Source of the DNA: Petrosia ficiformis
Taxonomy: Eukaryota; Porifera; Demospongiae; Haplosclerida; Petrosiidae
Assembly: GCA_947044365.1 (NCBI GenBank)
Contig: OX345642.1
Span: 2,355,598-2,419,597 of the forward strand
Direction of reading: 5' to 3'
Length of the DNA: 64,000 bases
Position 1 is the stretch's first letter, and the number at the start of each line of letters is the position of its first letter. The notes under the pieces are model-generated. The model was not told where the DNA came from, did not search any database, and saw nothing but the letters and a program-made list of their open reading frames with translations. The position numbers and the translations under genes are program-made. Below, one piece after another: positions 21,078 to 36,300 of this stretch.

Positions 21078-24000
21078 TTATGTTGTTCTGTTAATTGGAA
21101 TCATAAAATTTTTCAAGTCTTCAGCGGCATATACCTGAGGTCCAAACTCTATTTGAGCTTCCTGCACCAGTTTATCTACACTCTCTTCATCCACCTAAAA
21201 GATCATGTGATACTCATGTGAACTAGCATAGCGATATTCATATAAACTAAATTATAAATATTATCATAACCTTTAATTCCTCACCAGACGATTTATACCT
21301 CTGACTAAAATGATTCAGGATCAACTTCTTAGCTCCTATGAGCTTGGCAAACTTTCCCGCCATTCCTAGAAACAAGTATAAGTGGTTTACCAAAGGATAA
21401 ACAAATCCATTGTATATGAACACAAGCGTAAACTAACATACATAATTACTACTTCATTGTAAACTGTAATGAGCAATGGCAGTAATAACCAGCAACTACT
21501 GTTTTTATTGGGTGTGGCTATCTGTAGGATATTCGCAAAACAAAATATCCAGTTACCATATACCACTATCAACTGAAACTCTAATACACACACACACATA
21601 CATACATACATACATACAGACATACCAGATGTAGAGTGTCCATTCTCAACACACTTAACATAATGATCATTCTCATTGGTTGCTTCATGTACCAGAACAT
21701 CAGCCTCCATTGACAGGTCAATCATACCAGTACTATCACATGTATCCCCCAGGATAACTGCACATAAATACAAACTACACATTTAAGACATTATCACAAA
21801 TTAGTATAAAGATTTAAAGGTAACTAGAGTTTCAGGAGAGGTAAGGAATGCAGTAATCCTAAAAAGGTATCTGGAGTTTCAGGAGAGGTAAGGCCAATGA
21901 ATGCAGTAATCCTAAAAAGTTAACTGGAGTTTCAGGAGAGATAAGGCTAATGAATGCAGTAATCCTAAAAAGGTAACTGGAGTTTCAGGAGAGGTAAGGC
22001 TAATGAATGCAGTAATCCTAAAAAGGTAACTGGAGTTTCAGGAGAGGTAAGGAATGCAGTAATCCTAAAAAGGTAATTGGAGTTTCAGGAGAGGTAAGGC
22101 AAATGAATGCAGTAATCCTAAAAAGTTAACTGGAGTTTCAGGAGAGATAAGGCTAATGAATGCAGTAATCCTAAAAAGGTAACTGGAGTTTCAGGAGAGA
22201 TAAGGCTAATGAATGCAGTAATCCTAAAAAGGTAACTGGAGTTTCAGGAGAGGTAAGGCTAATGAATGCAGTAATCCTAAAAAGGTAACTGGAGTTTCAG
22301 GAGAGGTAAGGAATGCAGTAATCCTAAAAAGGTAATTGGAGTTTCAGGAGAGGTAAGGCAAATGAATGCAGTAATCCTAAAGTGTATCCACATGGATTAC
22401 CTCATTAATCTATTTTGATTCTTCAAATCTTAATCTTCATAGATTCATAGCCTATTAGCCATAACAGTGACAGCAGAAAATTGCAGCTGTCCATAATTAT
22501 TGAGATTAACATTCTCAATGGCGCTTTATAAGTATTTATATAGCATTCATATATATACTTATCAATGTAAAGTTAATTTAGTCACATTATAAACCCACAA
22601 GAAGTCAGACATATCAACTGTTTAAATTAACCTTACATTGATATGTATACGTACTCAATCAAAAGTTATATCATACCTATCTTTCTTCCAGGACTACTTG
22701 GACCAATAACATCATTAGGATGTATCTATTTAAGAATAATTATATATTTGTGGTCATTGCATTATGAATAAATTACAATGCAATAACTATATAACTGGTA
22801 GCATATGGACAGTACTAGCATTAATATGTGAGTTTATGACAGAATAGTGCATGAAATATACTATTGATCATAATGCCTTATGAATAAAAGATACCGGTAT
22901 TCATGATCCAATGCAATAACTATATAACTAGTAGCATATGGACAGTACTAGCATTAATATGTGAGTCTATGACAGAATAGTGCATGAAATATACTATTGA
23001 TCATAATGCCTTATGAATAAAATATACCGGTATTCATGATCCAATGCAATAACTATATAACTGGTAGCATATGGACAGTACTAGCATTAATATGTGAGTC
23101 TATGACAGAATAGTGCATGAAATATACTATTGATCATAATGCCTTATGAATAAAATATACCGGTATTCATGATCCAATGCAATAACTATATAACTGGTAG
23201 CATATGGACAGTACTAGCATTAATATGTGAGTCTATGACAGAATAGTGCATGAAATATACTATTGATCATAATGCCTTATGAATATAATATACTGGTATT
23301 CATGATCAATAGTACACTATTCAGCCGGTACAATAAACTAAATAGTGGCATCAATAGTTTGGCCACATCAGCAATAATATACTATATCTTTGACAGTAAA
23401 TCATACCGAAGGAATTTGATATTAATCATTACTCTATTAAAATTTATATACAATATCTAGGCAACAATATGTGATAATTTATTGAATTATGTATATACTC
23501 AAAACCAGATCATATTAACATACCATAGTGCCACTAGTTGTAGTTATACTCTCTCCCTTTTTCAGTTTTCCATACAGAGGTCCTGAAGGTATTCCGAACT
23601 CTCGGAGTTTCTCCACTTGCAGTCTAATGAAACATACCACACCAACAATGTATATAATGAATATGACTACTGACTAGAAGGGATGTGGAAATATTGAGCT
23701 GACTGCCAGACATTTTCACAACTCTACAGTTTAGTTTCAATTTACTGGACATTCACTAGATTTATTGGACATGCTCCTTAATCGATTGAGCCCCCCCCCC
23801 AGAATGACACAACTTCCCTAACTACATATACAATATGTGTGTTATCATGACACAGGAATATATTTAATTATATAATTATATAATTATATAAATTCAACCT
23901 CATGAAAGCAAGTATAAGGATGGCCCTGCGAATCATAAAAAGAATGAAGTAAGATCACTTTCCTATTTATGATCACTTTCCAATTTATGATCACTTTCCA

Positions 24001-27000
24001 ATTTATGATGTAATTTACATGTAATATTATGGTTTTCAAAATCAATACTATGCCTTCTCTTTGATAAGCACTACTGTTATATGCATTACATATATAGATT
24101 CTCTCTCACTAATATTTTCCTTGCTTTCAACATAACTCACTTTCCTGGAATGTCATCCTCTTTAATGACATATCCAAAACTAACTACTCTATGCTTTAAG
24201 AGACCAGCAACCACTTTTAGAGGACCTGAAGTACATCTAGTAGAGTGAGATATGTCTCATTGTAAAATACGTTTACTTAACTTACAGTTCCCAAGTCCCT
24301 TTAGCTGAGGGTATTATATCCATACCAGGCAGTTCATTAGGATGGGGCTGTTCATCAGCTATATAGTTAGGAGTCCAATCAGACTATAGAATAAATAAAA
24401 GCTATCATTAATAACAAATTAATAAGACACAGTAGATAGTGGAGTTGGGGAATAATGCGTACATTGTAATAATCATATAGCATGATCTTAGTCTGCCAAT
24501 ATTATGGAAATGGTAAAATATTGTCTTACTGCAATTAAATAATTATGAATACTATAACAGTTAATCTTGAGCCGTATGCTCTCAAAACAAGGATCAGAAG
24601 TGTCATCTTTTACATAATGAGCCTATTTTTGCCACCATAGACAGTATCAATGAGTAGTTGCAATATTGTCACCATTAGGCAATAATTGCAAAACGTAATT
24701 TTCAATATCGCCTAACCCAAATAGATAGCTACAAAATAAATAATAACAAGATCAAGACTGGAACACAACATCATCAGCATACATTTAGAGTTATGTGCAT
24801 ACCAGTCGACTAGAAGGAGGTACTTCCCGACTACCTCTATATTTTTAAAGCCATCATTCTAATGCCTAAAAAAAGCATCCAAAACACTACTATTAAAGTT
24901 TTGGCTAGTTAACTTGGGTATTACATGATATACTACATTCATGATAGTACTGAAGATTACTTAAACCTGTAATATTCACAGCTCACTTTAAATGTGTTCT
25001 TATAAAACATACTCAAAAGCATTGAAGTGCACCAATATTCTAGTATTTGTATTATGATACTTACCCACCATGGCTAGTGTTAAAAGAAATTAATTTGGGT
25101 ACTGCGTTACACATAGTATTACAAATTGTAAGAAACCTAAAATATGAAGTTTTGGATATCAATTTGTGATAAACCTCAATGCTAAAGAATTATTACCATA
25201 GTGATTTTAGAAGATTGTCTAACAGTAATCTTAAATAATATAGAAGGGAATATTATTTTTATAGGATTCAAACCATGAAAACAAAAAGTAAAGTGTTAAA
25301 TTATCGATCGTGATAATATGATAATTAGAATCTTATTATCATGATATAACCATTTCCATTATTGCCTGGGCCTAGTAACCAGTGGCATAAAAATCAAAGT
25401 TGTATACAGTACCTAACCATTCCATCAATATCTCCAGGTTTCGTATCAGTGATCACTTCATTCACTCTATATTGAAAACCTAACATAGATCTTGACAGAG
25501 ATAAAGCCATCCTTAGGTATCTCCGCAGACCATGTGGTCCATAAATCTCAATTGGTGGACGTTCATCTGGCTGGTTTTGACTAATAGTGCAAAGAAGTCC
25601 TGGTAACCCAAACAACTGTAAATTAGAAAAAATGTCGTATGAAATTGAACTGTACTTGGATAACACTTGTAACCAAGAGCACACAAGCAAAGAAACGTCC
25701 ATTATAGATACCGGTTAATAATAGTTAGATTTTACTATGTATTTAGCAGGTACTAAGGATCAGATCATTATTAATGATCTATATCAAATCAATATTAATG
25801 ATTTATATTAGATCATTATTGACGATTTGTATCAGATTACTAATAATGATTGATGATTTGTATCAGATTACTATTAATGAGTATCAGATTACTAATAATA
25901 ATTGGTGATTTTTATCAGATTACTAATAATGATTGATGATTTGTATCAGATTACTAATAATGATTGATAGTTTGTATCAGATTACTAAATTACTAATAAT
26001 GATTGATGATTTGTATCAGATTACTAATAATGATTGATGATTTGTATCAGATTACTAACAATGATTGATGATTTGTATCAGATTACTAATAATGATTGAT
26101 GATTTGTATCAGATTACTAATAATAATTGATGATTTGTATCAGAATACTAATAATGATTGATGATTTGTATCAGATTACTAATAATGATTGATGATTTGT
26201 ATCAGATTACTAACAATGATTGATGATTTGTATCAGATTACTAACAATGATTGATGATTTGTATCAGATTACTAATAATGATTGATGATTTGTATCAGAT
26301 TACTAATAATGATTGATGATTTGTATCAGATTACTAACAATGATTGATGATTTGTATCAGATTACTAATAGTGATTGACGATTTGTATCAGGTTACTAAT
26401 AATGAGTATCAGATTATTAATAATGGTTGATGATTTGTATCAGATTACTAATAATTGATGCCGGATTTGTATCAGATTACTAATAATGATTGATGATTTG
26501 TTTCAGATTACTAATAATGAATGATGATTTGTATCAGGTATTACTGATAATAGTGATTCAGTTCTTTATTGTATCAGATCTCAGATCGTTATTATTTTAA
26601 AAGTATTTTCCTTGTTTCATGATTAATACAGACAATGAATTTGCTTTCTAAGACTCAATGGTATATGTGCGTAACAATGTGTCTCACATGGTCTCCATGG
26701 AGATGTGTAATGAATATACGAGAAAGTTTACCAGGTTTCACAACACTTTTCATTAACTGTGTCTGACTTCCTTCGCCACAATCGAACATCCAGCAACCTT
26801 GAGTGTCTAAATGAAAATACATGATTAAAAAAAAAACAGTCAGACAATTTACACAATAACACCCAAAATGGTAACTAGGGATGTGCGATACGACTACCGT
26901 ACCGTCCATTCTAGTATCGATACACCCAAAAGCCAATATCCAATATTGTATGTATCAAATTGAATGAAAATATCAATATATCAATTGATACAGATCACAT

Positions 27001-27307
27001 ATCACTATAATGTAGCTATATTGACACTGGAGTATTTAGTAATCATACAATGAGCTATTCCAGTTAATTATAAGGCACACCCTACAGAATAGCAGTACAC
27101 CAGTAAATGTTTTTAGTACCTGGTCCGTGAACAGATAAATTTTCACTCTAAACAAGAATTGTCCCATCAGCCATTTGGGCCTACAAAACTGATACATGAT
27201 ATATATATATAACTGTACTTACCAGTTCTTAGTATAACGCATGAAGCTCCCCTGTGTGGAGAAGGATAAGCAGAACCAGTACCTAAGAATATTAGTTCCA
27301 TTGCCAT
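21078..27307 (-). CDS. ELAC1: tRNase Z short form (ELAC1), zinc-dependent 3' tRNA endonuclease
   Basis: Removes 3' trailers from precursor tRNA. Ten exons were rebuilt: 27223-27307, 26688-26806, 25418-25615, 24286-24383, 24141-24236, 23524-23623, 22677-22725, 21626-21757, 21271-21365 and 21078-21194. Phases agree throughout and total 1,089 nt (362 residues), the usual ELAC1 length. Motifs in order: [26 protein letters not shown], the metal-binding [80 protein letters not shown] and LNHFSQRY. The last exon reads through an apparent GTATATG donor to [16 protein letters not shown] and TAA, the expected C-terminus. Exon 3 needs the weak donor GTTAGG to keep phase. Introns hold three separate minisatellites. 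The gene is divergent from NDST, with 79 bp between start codons. Confidence 0.93.
21820..22380. repeat. Minisatellite, about 53-bp unit, ELAC1 intron
   Basis: About ten copies of GGTAACTGGAGTTTCAGGAG followed by AGGTAAGGCTAATGAATGCA and GTAATCCTAAAAA. Some copies lack the GCTAAT segment. It lies between exons 22677-22725 and 21626-21757. The units contain repeated GGTAAG donor-like words. Confidence 0.93.
22740..23330. repeat. Tandem repeat, 133-bp unit, about 4.4 copies, ELAC1 intron
   Basis: ATAACTGGTAGCATATGG (or the ACTAGTAG variant) recurs at 22,791, 22,924, 23,057 and 23,190. A partial last unit follows. Copies are nearly identical. Confidence 0.93.
25780..26560. repeat. Minisatellite, about 31-bp unit, ELAC1 intron
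   Basis: More than twenty copies of TGATGATTTGTATCAGATTA followed by CTAATAATGAT, with C/A and length variants, between exons 26688-26806 and 25418-25615. Confidence 0.92.
26876..26960. repeat. Fragment of hAT-like element (family of 29,427-29,721)
   Basis: Begins CTAGGGATGTGCGATACGAC and contains AGTATCGATACACC and CCAATATTGTATGTATC, matching parts of the element at 29,427-29,721. The second terminus is absent. Confidence 0.55.
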
Positions 27308-27386
27308 GGAGCCACAGTTCGACTCTTCCTGTTAATCCTACCTGTAGCCACACCTATCAAATCTCCAAAGTTCCAAACTTATTGTG
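27308..27386. promoter_or_regulatory. 79-bp bidirectional promoter region, ELAC1 / NDST
   Basis: Only 79 bp separate the two divergent start codons, so both 5' UTRs and core promoters must lie here or overlap the genes. It contains CCACACCTAT at 27,348-27,357, a 10-mer also present in the ARMC8/DUF547 gap. No TATA box is evident. Confidence 0.6.
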
Positions 27387-30300
27387 ATGGTGTTGATGAT
27401 CCTTAAGCGTCTCTTTGTGTTTACAGCTATCTTGTTTCTCGTCATTCCTGTCACATGGATAATCTTCGAGCATAAAACAGAGAAAATACTTCAACATACT
27501 AGAAAACTGCCACTCCATTATAAATTACCCCAAGACAATTTTCAGAACGGTATAGAACAGTTTCATAGTAGATCTAGCAATGATCCACATCTATCTAAGC
27601 CTGGTGTATTAGTTGTATACAAAAGAAAGTTGAGTGTCAGACTTCATGAAGTGAGAGTTCTTTTTGAATCACATCGTATACAACATGATGTTTATATTTT
27701 CTCTTCAACACTAATGCCAACATTGATATATTCAGTTGATAACAAATTAATTGGAAAATACAGCATCATTATAATCGTTGATGTGCTCGAATTTCTATCT
27801 AATGATTCAGTATATCAGCTTTTTGAAGAATACTGCAAAGAATATGATGCTTCATTAATGTTTGTGGCTGATGGAGAGAAATGGAGGAATGGAAAAGATA
27901 TATTTTATGATGATATCAAGTTTTTCACTCTGCCTGAAACAGCTGATAAGCAATATCTACGAATACAAGAGACAAAGAGGTTTATGTATGCTCGAGATGG
28001 TGGAGAATGGTCATGGCCACAAGATAACACTGATTTAGTTTGCTTTTGGCCACATTACACATCATTTCTGGGTGGGAAATCAAAGCCATTTGAATCTAAT
28101 ACAACAAACAACAGATTTCAAGAAATAGTAACTCTCCATTATTCTCTCAATTCAGCTGAGGATGACATTGGTACAGTACCTGTTGCACTAATTGACTGGT
28201 CTCCACCTAACAACATATTAAAAGCATTTATTGGTATTCCAATTACGGAAGCAATAGGTAAAATAGCATTTCTCGAAGCACTACACTTGATTTCTGTGGA
28301 GCAGAACAAACCGTTACTTCCGTTTGATAATAAAAGATGGATTCAAATTGATATTGATGATGTTTTCTTTGCTTCTGCTGGATTCAATCCAACAGCTGTA
28401 GATATACAGGTAAGAAATATGTAAACTAATGGCAGAGTCACATTAGGGTAGTCAACACAACATAATCATTTATTAAGTAAAACTACAGTGTTACCCTCCC
28501 CCCCACCCCACCCCCAATAAGGTGGTGTCACTACAGTGTTACCCTCACTCTTTAGTCTTGCTCCCCCACCTTTAATTTACATTTTATGCTGGAAAAAAAT
28601 GTTTTACAACACTGATTGAACATTGTTGACAAACCATCACGTACCTCCTCCACCCATAATATTTGTCCTGGGGGAAACACTGTTTTCTGTATAGTATATA
28701 CTATACAGGGAAATAGAAACACTTCTATATCTTGCATTACATTAAATATTGTGTTACTAATATTTAGACATGAGGTCAATTACATAGTAATGTAATGGAT
28801 TACATTACTATTACTATTAGTGGCTAATCATACTGTATTACTATTACTATTACATTTTTGTATTATTACTATTACTATTGCTTAGGTATTATTATTATTA
28901 CTATTACTATTACCAAGAGTACATAATTTACTCTTGCTATTACTGGCTAAACATAATTATATATACCGTAATTCGGGAAAATTTCGTACTATAAAAATTT
29001 TCATATAACAGTATGCATACAAAATTTAAAAATTCGAAAATTAACGGGTATATGGAAATAAACGGTATTCGTAAATAATAACGTACGCACGTACGAAAAT
29101 TTATACATACGAAAAATAAAAATTCGAAATATTTTAGAGACGAAATATTCCCGATTTACGGTATTACTATTACATATCTGACTATTACTTGTACTGTTAA
29201 ACAAATAAATAGCCTTATATATTATAATAAACAAACTGCAAGCTTAAGTTTAGCTTATGATTATTGAATGATCAATATTATTAGATTGATTTGAAGAGTT
29301 ACTTGTTCATTAAAGCTTGATGTACATCTTACTTTTCATTCTGTTACTATCACTATTAATATTACTATTATTAGCATTACATCAGTTTTATAATTACTAT
29401 TACTCGTATTCCTTTTTAAAGTACACTAGTGATGTGTGATACAATATTGGCCTTTAGGTGTATTGATACACTGGTATGAGCAGTTTAGTAAACCTGCTTT
29501 TCTAATTTGCCTAATTTTATACCTAAATAACAAGCTAGTTTGCATAACTTTGATTGATTTCTTTTACCATTTCTTGACAAATACAACCAAATAGATATAT
29601 ATTTACATTTTATTAGCATTTCAATTATTATTTCAAATATCGTGATACTGTATCGTATCGTATCGTAATATTTTTGGCAGCGATATGCAATACTATCATT
29701 TAGTTGTATCACACATCCCTAAAGTACACCATTTTACTGTTACTATTACCGTTACTTATTACTTTTACTGTTACATCAGTTTTATAATTACCTATTACTA
29801 TTACATGTACTTTGAAACATGTAATCTTTATTACTACATGTACCTATTACCCTATGTCTGATTACGATATAGAAAATGCATTTTTGATGCAAGTGCTTAC
29901 ATTGCATTAACTGCCCTAGTATGAATCTACAGTAATTGTAACTATTGCTAACATTGTTATAATTGCTAACATTGTTATTTCAAACATAATCATCCAGATG
30001 TCATCACAATATAAATTTACATTTTGTGGTTATATATTATATATATATGAACATGTTACCATTACATACTTTAGCTCTTTGCAATGGCCTCATAGCTCAT
30101 GGCTTCCTATAGAGCGTGGACACTTGAAGTAATTAATAATTACTTCTGTAAACAGAATACTATCAACTGTCAACTGTATTTCCTAGTATGGGGCCCTAAA
30201 TTTTGTGTTACATATTTCCAAGTAATAGTAATAGTAATAGTAATGGGTAATTTAAAAGCTGGGGTAATAGTAATAGGAATAGAATAAAAAGTAATGTTGT

Positions 30301-33300
30301 CTTAAAAATCCAACAATGCATAACAAGTACTTTTTATTATTTATTGTTACCATATGAAATGTGAATATGGAGGTTATAACTGTTTGTATTATTTAGTTTC
30401 TTAACTTATTCTCTCTAACACAACCATCATGAATGAATGTGTTCTTATTTCTTTGATGTTTATGACAACAAGCGAAATAAAAGCAGTTTATAAAAACAAA
30501 ACATAATGAAAGTGAATAAACATGTAGAGATATATCAAAACTAATAAGCATGTAGACAAGGTCGGGATTGCAATTCAACAAGTTAAAACTAACCACTTCC
30601 ATATAACCATATAACTACCACATTTGGTGTTATCATAATTGATTCAAGCCACAGTAAAATTATATAACACCTATACAATGCATAGCAGATGGTCCAATAT
30701 TAATATCATAATTGTAGTAATATACACAATTAAATATAACACTATTTATGTATACAATATTAATACACAAGTGAATGTAACACTAATTATGTATACAATG
30801 CATAACAGATGATCCAATATTAATACACAATTAAATGTAACACTAATTATGTATACAATGCGTAACAGATGATCCAATATTAATACACAATTAAATGTAA
30901 CACTAATTATGTATACAATGCATAACAGATGATCCAATATTAATACACAAGTGAATGTATCACTAATTATGTATACAATGCATAACAGATGATCCAATAT
31001 TAATACACAAGTGAATGTATCACTAATTATGTATACAATGCATAACAGATGATCCAATATTAATACACAAGTGAATGTATCACTAATTATGTATACAATG
31101 CATAACAGATGATCCAATATTAATACACAATTAAATGTAACACTAATTATGTATACAATGCATAACAGATGATCCAATATTAATACACAAGTGAATGTAA
31201 CACTAATTATGTATACAATGCGTAACAGATGATCCAATATTAATACACAAGTGAATGTAACACTAATTATGTATACAATGCATAACAGATGATCCAATAT
31301 TAATACACAAGTGAATGTATCACTAATTATGTATACAATGCGTAACAGATGATCCAATATTAATACACAATTAAATGTAACACTAATTATGTATACAATG
31401 CATAACAGATGATCCAATATTAATACACAAGTGAATGTAACACTAATTATGTATACAATGCATAACAGATGATCCAATATTAATACACAAGTGAATGTAT
31501 CACTAATTATGTATACAATGCATAACAGATGGTCCAATATTAATACACAAGTGAATGTAACACTAATTATGTATACAGTGCATAACAGATGGTCCAATAT
31601 TAATACACAAGTGAATGTAACACTAATTATGTATACAATGCATAACAGATGATCCAATATTAATACACAAGTGAATGTAACACTAATTATGTATACAATG
31701 CATAACAGATGGTCCAATATTAATACACAAGTGAATGTAACACTAATTATGTATACAATGCATAACAGATGATCCAATTGTAGTAGTATACATTATCATA
31801 ATAGCCTAAACCATAAAAACAATAACACTTTGTTTTTGTCCTAGTATAATAACACCGAACCTCCTGTTATAATAATAACTCAAATTGTACTATTTATTTT
31901 TTGTTAAGTTTTGTTGTTAATGTTATTATAAACATTTTTGAAATTTACACTAACCACTAATTTCAACACCTTGTGGTTTTCAACTTCATAAATATTTTCC
32001 ACTTGTATTATTGGAAGTGTTGTCCTCTTGTATCCCTGTAGGATGGTGTATTCCATTAGCTCTACATATTATATAGTATATTGAATATGTGACTGGATGG
32101 ATGAGAAAATCATTCACTCTCAAGAAATAATCAAACTCTCATTTTTAAATGCTTTGTATTTTGAACAGATAATTAGCTAAATTTATTATCTAGGATGAGC
32201 AAATATTGAGAAAGTATCAAATTTTGTTTCTTTACAAAATAGGTGAAGTTTAAATGTTCCAAAATTGTTATTTCTAACGTTAATGATTTTCTCATCCACT
32301 GTCTCATGATACTACATATAATGTGAGTACATGTGTTTTATGAATTTAAACAATATGTTTATTATTACTGATTATAGCGTACCTTTCACCATTAATTTTT
32401 CATATAATTATCCTTCCTGTTCTTTTTTGTGTATTTCAAATTTCAATCCATTGCTTCATTATTGAGTTACAGTATAATCATGTATTAACCTTATGACATT
32501 AAACTATACACTAATTAATGTTAGAGGTCATCATGAATGTGAACACACATTACGACAAGTCAACTTGTAAGCAGTGTTTCCCTCAAGATAAATATTAAGG
32601 GTGGAGGACAGCATCAGTGATACATGATGTTTGGTCAACAGTATTTAATCAGTGTTTTTCAGCATAAGCTTTAAAATTAAAGGGTGGGAGAGCAAGACTA
32701 AAGGATGAGGGAGCGCCATAGTACAACCCTTTGTGAGTTATAGGGGACTGTCCTATTTTGGTAAGTTTAAAAATGTAATATCTGAGACTACTTTCTTGTA
32801 GTGGGTGTACTGTATACCTAAATCTAATTATTGTCTTAAATACATGTACAAATGTAGCGCCTCAGTGACTGTTGATTTCATTTATTTCCATGACATCTGT
32901 CACCATGTAAACCACATGATTATACTACATGTATATGAATTAATTAAAAATATATCCAAATATATAGAATTCTTCCTGTCATGATTCATATGACATATAC
33001 TCCACTATATGACTGTATTGCACATTCAAAGATATAAAATGTCTATTTGTTAATTTTGTATGCTACCATAGCAACTGTTTGATATGTTTAGGTGTATATT
33101 TCACATAATTATACACCTTATCAAAACTTCAATTGCTAAATCATATAAAGCATGGCCAGTTTGTGGATATGCTGAATATACTGCCTGCTTGTGTTCAAAG
33201 GTTTCAATTGATAAACCCCTTCGGCACTGCAGATACTTACTTAACACACACACACACACATGTACATACACACATACATGTACACACATGTACTCACAAA

Positions 33301-36300
33301 CACACATACATACATTGCAGCTCTAATCCTTTACATTTCATAGGCTATGATCTCAGCCCAAGAATCTTTTCAAAAATATATACCTGGTTTCAAGTTCAAT
33401 TTGGGATTCTGCGGGCATCATTTTCATTATGGTAGCTCTGAAGAGATTAAGGGCAGTGATGAACTGATTGCCAATGCTAACAAGTTCAACTGGTTTGGGC
33501 ACACTTATAAACACTCTCAACCTCATCTTTTAACATTACAGAGTCTAATCGAAGCTATGGACACCAACAAGAAGTTTGCTATGGTAAATAAAGAAGTGAA
33601 TATTTTTTTTGATCAGGGTTCTTTCTAGGGTTTTTTTTTTCGAATGGTACTGCACCAGCTTTTAAATCTTTTAGTCCACCATCTGAGCTGTAAATAAAAT
33701 TCAATCTCAAATTTAAAAAAAACGCGAGTACTTGCACAACCGATTGATACTTCTAGCAAGAACACTGCTTTTAATGTGTATTCCTTACTATTACAAATCA
33801 TATGTGTTGTATATTTTTATATGAATGTGAGAATGGGACCTTCCATCCACACGCATGTATAGTAGTAGTAACACTATAAAATCTCTAATTGGATGTACCA
33901 TGAGCTAAGATAAGCTATACAGTGAAACACCTCTATTGAGGACACCCCTGTATTAAGGACACTTACAAATGTCCCAAACTGTGCTTTATAGCATAAATTC
34001 ACCCCTGAGATCAGGACACCCCTGTAATCAAGACACTTAAGTTTGTCTCCGGAATAGAGGGTTCCACTGTACATTTATCCAAAGGGATAATACAGTACAT
34101 TAATTTGCATACTCTATCTCACGACACAAGTACAAGTGGACATTTTGCACACCCAAGTTTTTTAATGAATAATTATACATTGTCTGTATAATTACTCCTA
34201 CAACAGGATCAAGGGATACCTTTACCTGATAGTCAGTATAGTGTATCTGCACATCACTCTGGAGTATATCCAGTGTATGAGCCTTTATACACAGCTTGGA
34301 AACAAGTTTGGAATATATCAGTTACTACTACTGAAGAATATCCTCATCTTCGACCTGATTACTCAAGGAGGGCATTTATTCATAGTGACATTATGGTATG
34401 TTATTGATTACAGATGGATGGACAGATGGAGGGACAGATGGATTGATGGGCGGATGGATTGATGGATGGATGGATGAATGGATGAATGAATGGATGAATG
34501 AAAATGAAAGGAAGAATTGTATCTGTTCATTTATTCATCCATCTAACTGTGCATTTGTTCATCATTTCATCAATCAATCCCTTCAACCATCAGTCACACT
34601 TTCACACAAAATAATTTGATCAAATGCTTGCATTTAACTATTCCTCGTTCCACCATTTTGTACAGGAACTCAATGAAATTTGCTATCCAAGACAAGTTTT
34701 TATTAAGCGTCTTAGATACCAAATTTCACTAACTTCCTATAAAAAATGGCAGAATGGTAAATATAGGCATTTAATCAAAATTATTTTGCATGAAAGTGTT
34801 CCCTTTACAGTAGGTCACATAAAGTGCATTGAATGGAATATAAATTCAATGTTTTCCTCTTTAGGTGTTACCTCGTCAAACTTGCAGGCTATTCACACAA
34901 ATAAATTATTTTAGAGATTTTAATGGAGGAATAAAACAGCTGCTTTTAATAGCAAGAGGTGGAGAAGTGTTTAACACAATACTAAATCATCCAGTAAGTT
35001 GATGTCCAGATACTTTAATGTTTAGAAATAATAATTTCATGGAAAATTAATTAAAGTCAGTGAAATACATGTATATTTGACCATGGATATGAAAATCAGT
35101 CATTTGGCAAAAATTAATTTTGTCAAACACTTTCATTTAAATGCATGTAATTCAGCCATTTTGTACACGTTACCAACTAAGGTCTGGAGTGATGTCCAAG
35201 ATTGCCATCAAAGACTAAGATCACTTTTGATGTTGATTGAACCCTAACCACAAGGGAACCCTAACCCTACCCTAAATGAACCACATAATGATATTCATGA
35301 GATTTTGATGGCAATGTTGGACATAAATAAAGGTTTGAAGAGCAACTATTCCTCTACCTAGATACCCAACTCAGTTAGTTTTTCCTGTGCAAAATGGCTA
35401 AGTAAATAACAATCTGACTTAATTTAATTTATTATTATTATTATTATTAATATTATTTATTTATTTATTTATTCTTTTTTACAATATATATGTGTATAAA
35501 GAAAAAAATAACAAATGTTTAAACATAACCGTTTGAGAATATTCTTATTTGCCAAATGACTGATTTTTACATCCACAGTCACATTTAAGATGACATTTGC
35601 TTACTATGAAAATTTCCTGATTCGTGGTGTTATGATTTTACTTGATAAATATTAAGTATGTACGAAAGACTCATACATAGACCAACCATTTGCTAATGAG
35701 ATTCTATAATGTTTTTACTCAGGTTTCTATATTCATGACACACTATAACAACTACGCTACTGATAGACTAGCACTGATCTTATTTGATGAAGTGTTTAAA
35801 TTTTTGAATCAATGGACAAAATTGAAATTAATGGTTGACACACCTGTTAATATTGCAAAAAAATACTTTGAGATATTTCCAAAGGATGCAGTCCCTTTGT
35901 GGAGAGTGAGTACATAAATAACTGAGTTATTTTATTCTTTTTTTTTTGTTTGTTTCCTATTATTTGCATTCTTGTCAGATCATCAAATGCTATCATAAAG
36001 TGAATGAGGTTTCAGTATACTCATACTAGTTTTAGGAATCCAACTTACATTTCTTCACAACCAACATTTTATATTAATCTATAGTATGAAACCAAGACTC
36101 TAGATATGTGGCTATGAATATGAAAACATGACTTGTTGCGTAAAAAAAAGTTCTTATGTTTAAATTCTTGCTATTTAGCTGTTTGTACAAGAAGCTTTGG
36201 TATCTAAAAAGATTGCTCTTCCAGGATACCAAAATTCAGTGGCTTACTGTATTAAACAGCTGATTAATGAGCATTTAAATGCAAGCATTTGATCAAAAAC

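Noticed and set aside
21126..21134. GTATATG donor after GPQ in the last ELAC1 exon, implying a further exon or ELAC1-TAF1 fusion
   Set aside because: Reading through gives the expected ELAC1 C-terminus ([12 protein letters not shown]) and a stop, so the donor is not needed.
30746..31777. 343-codon minus-strand frame resembling a repetitive membrane protein
   Set aside because: Arises from a 60-bp non-coding minisatellite inside NDST intron 1. Period divisible by three, no start context or flanking coding signal.
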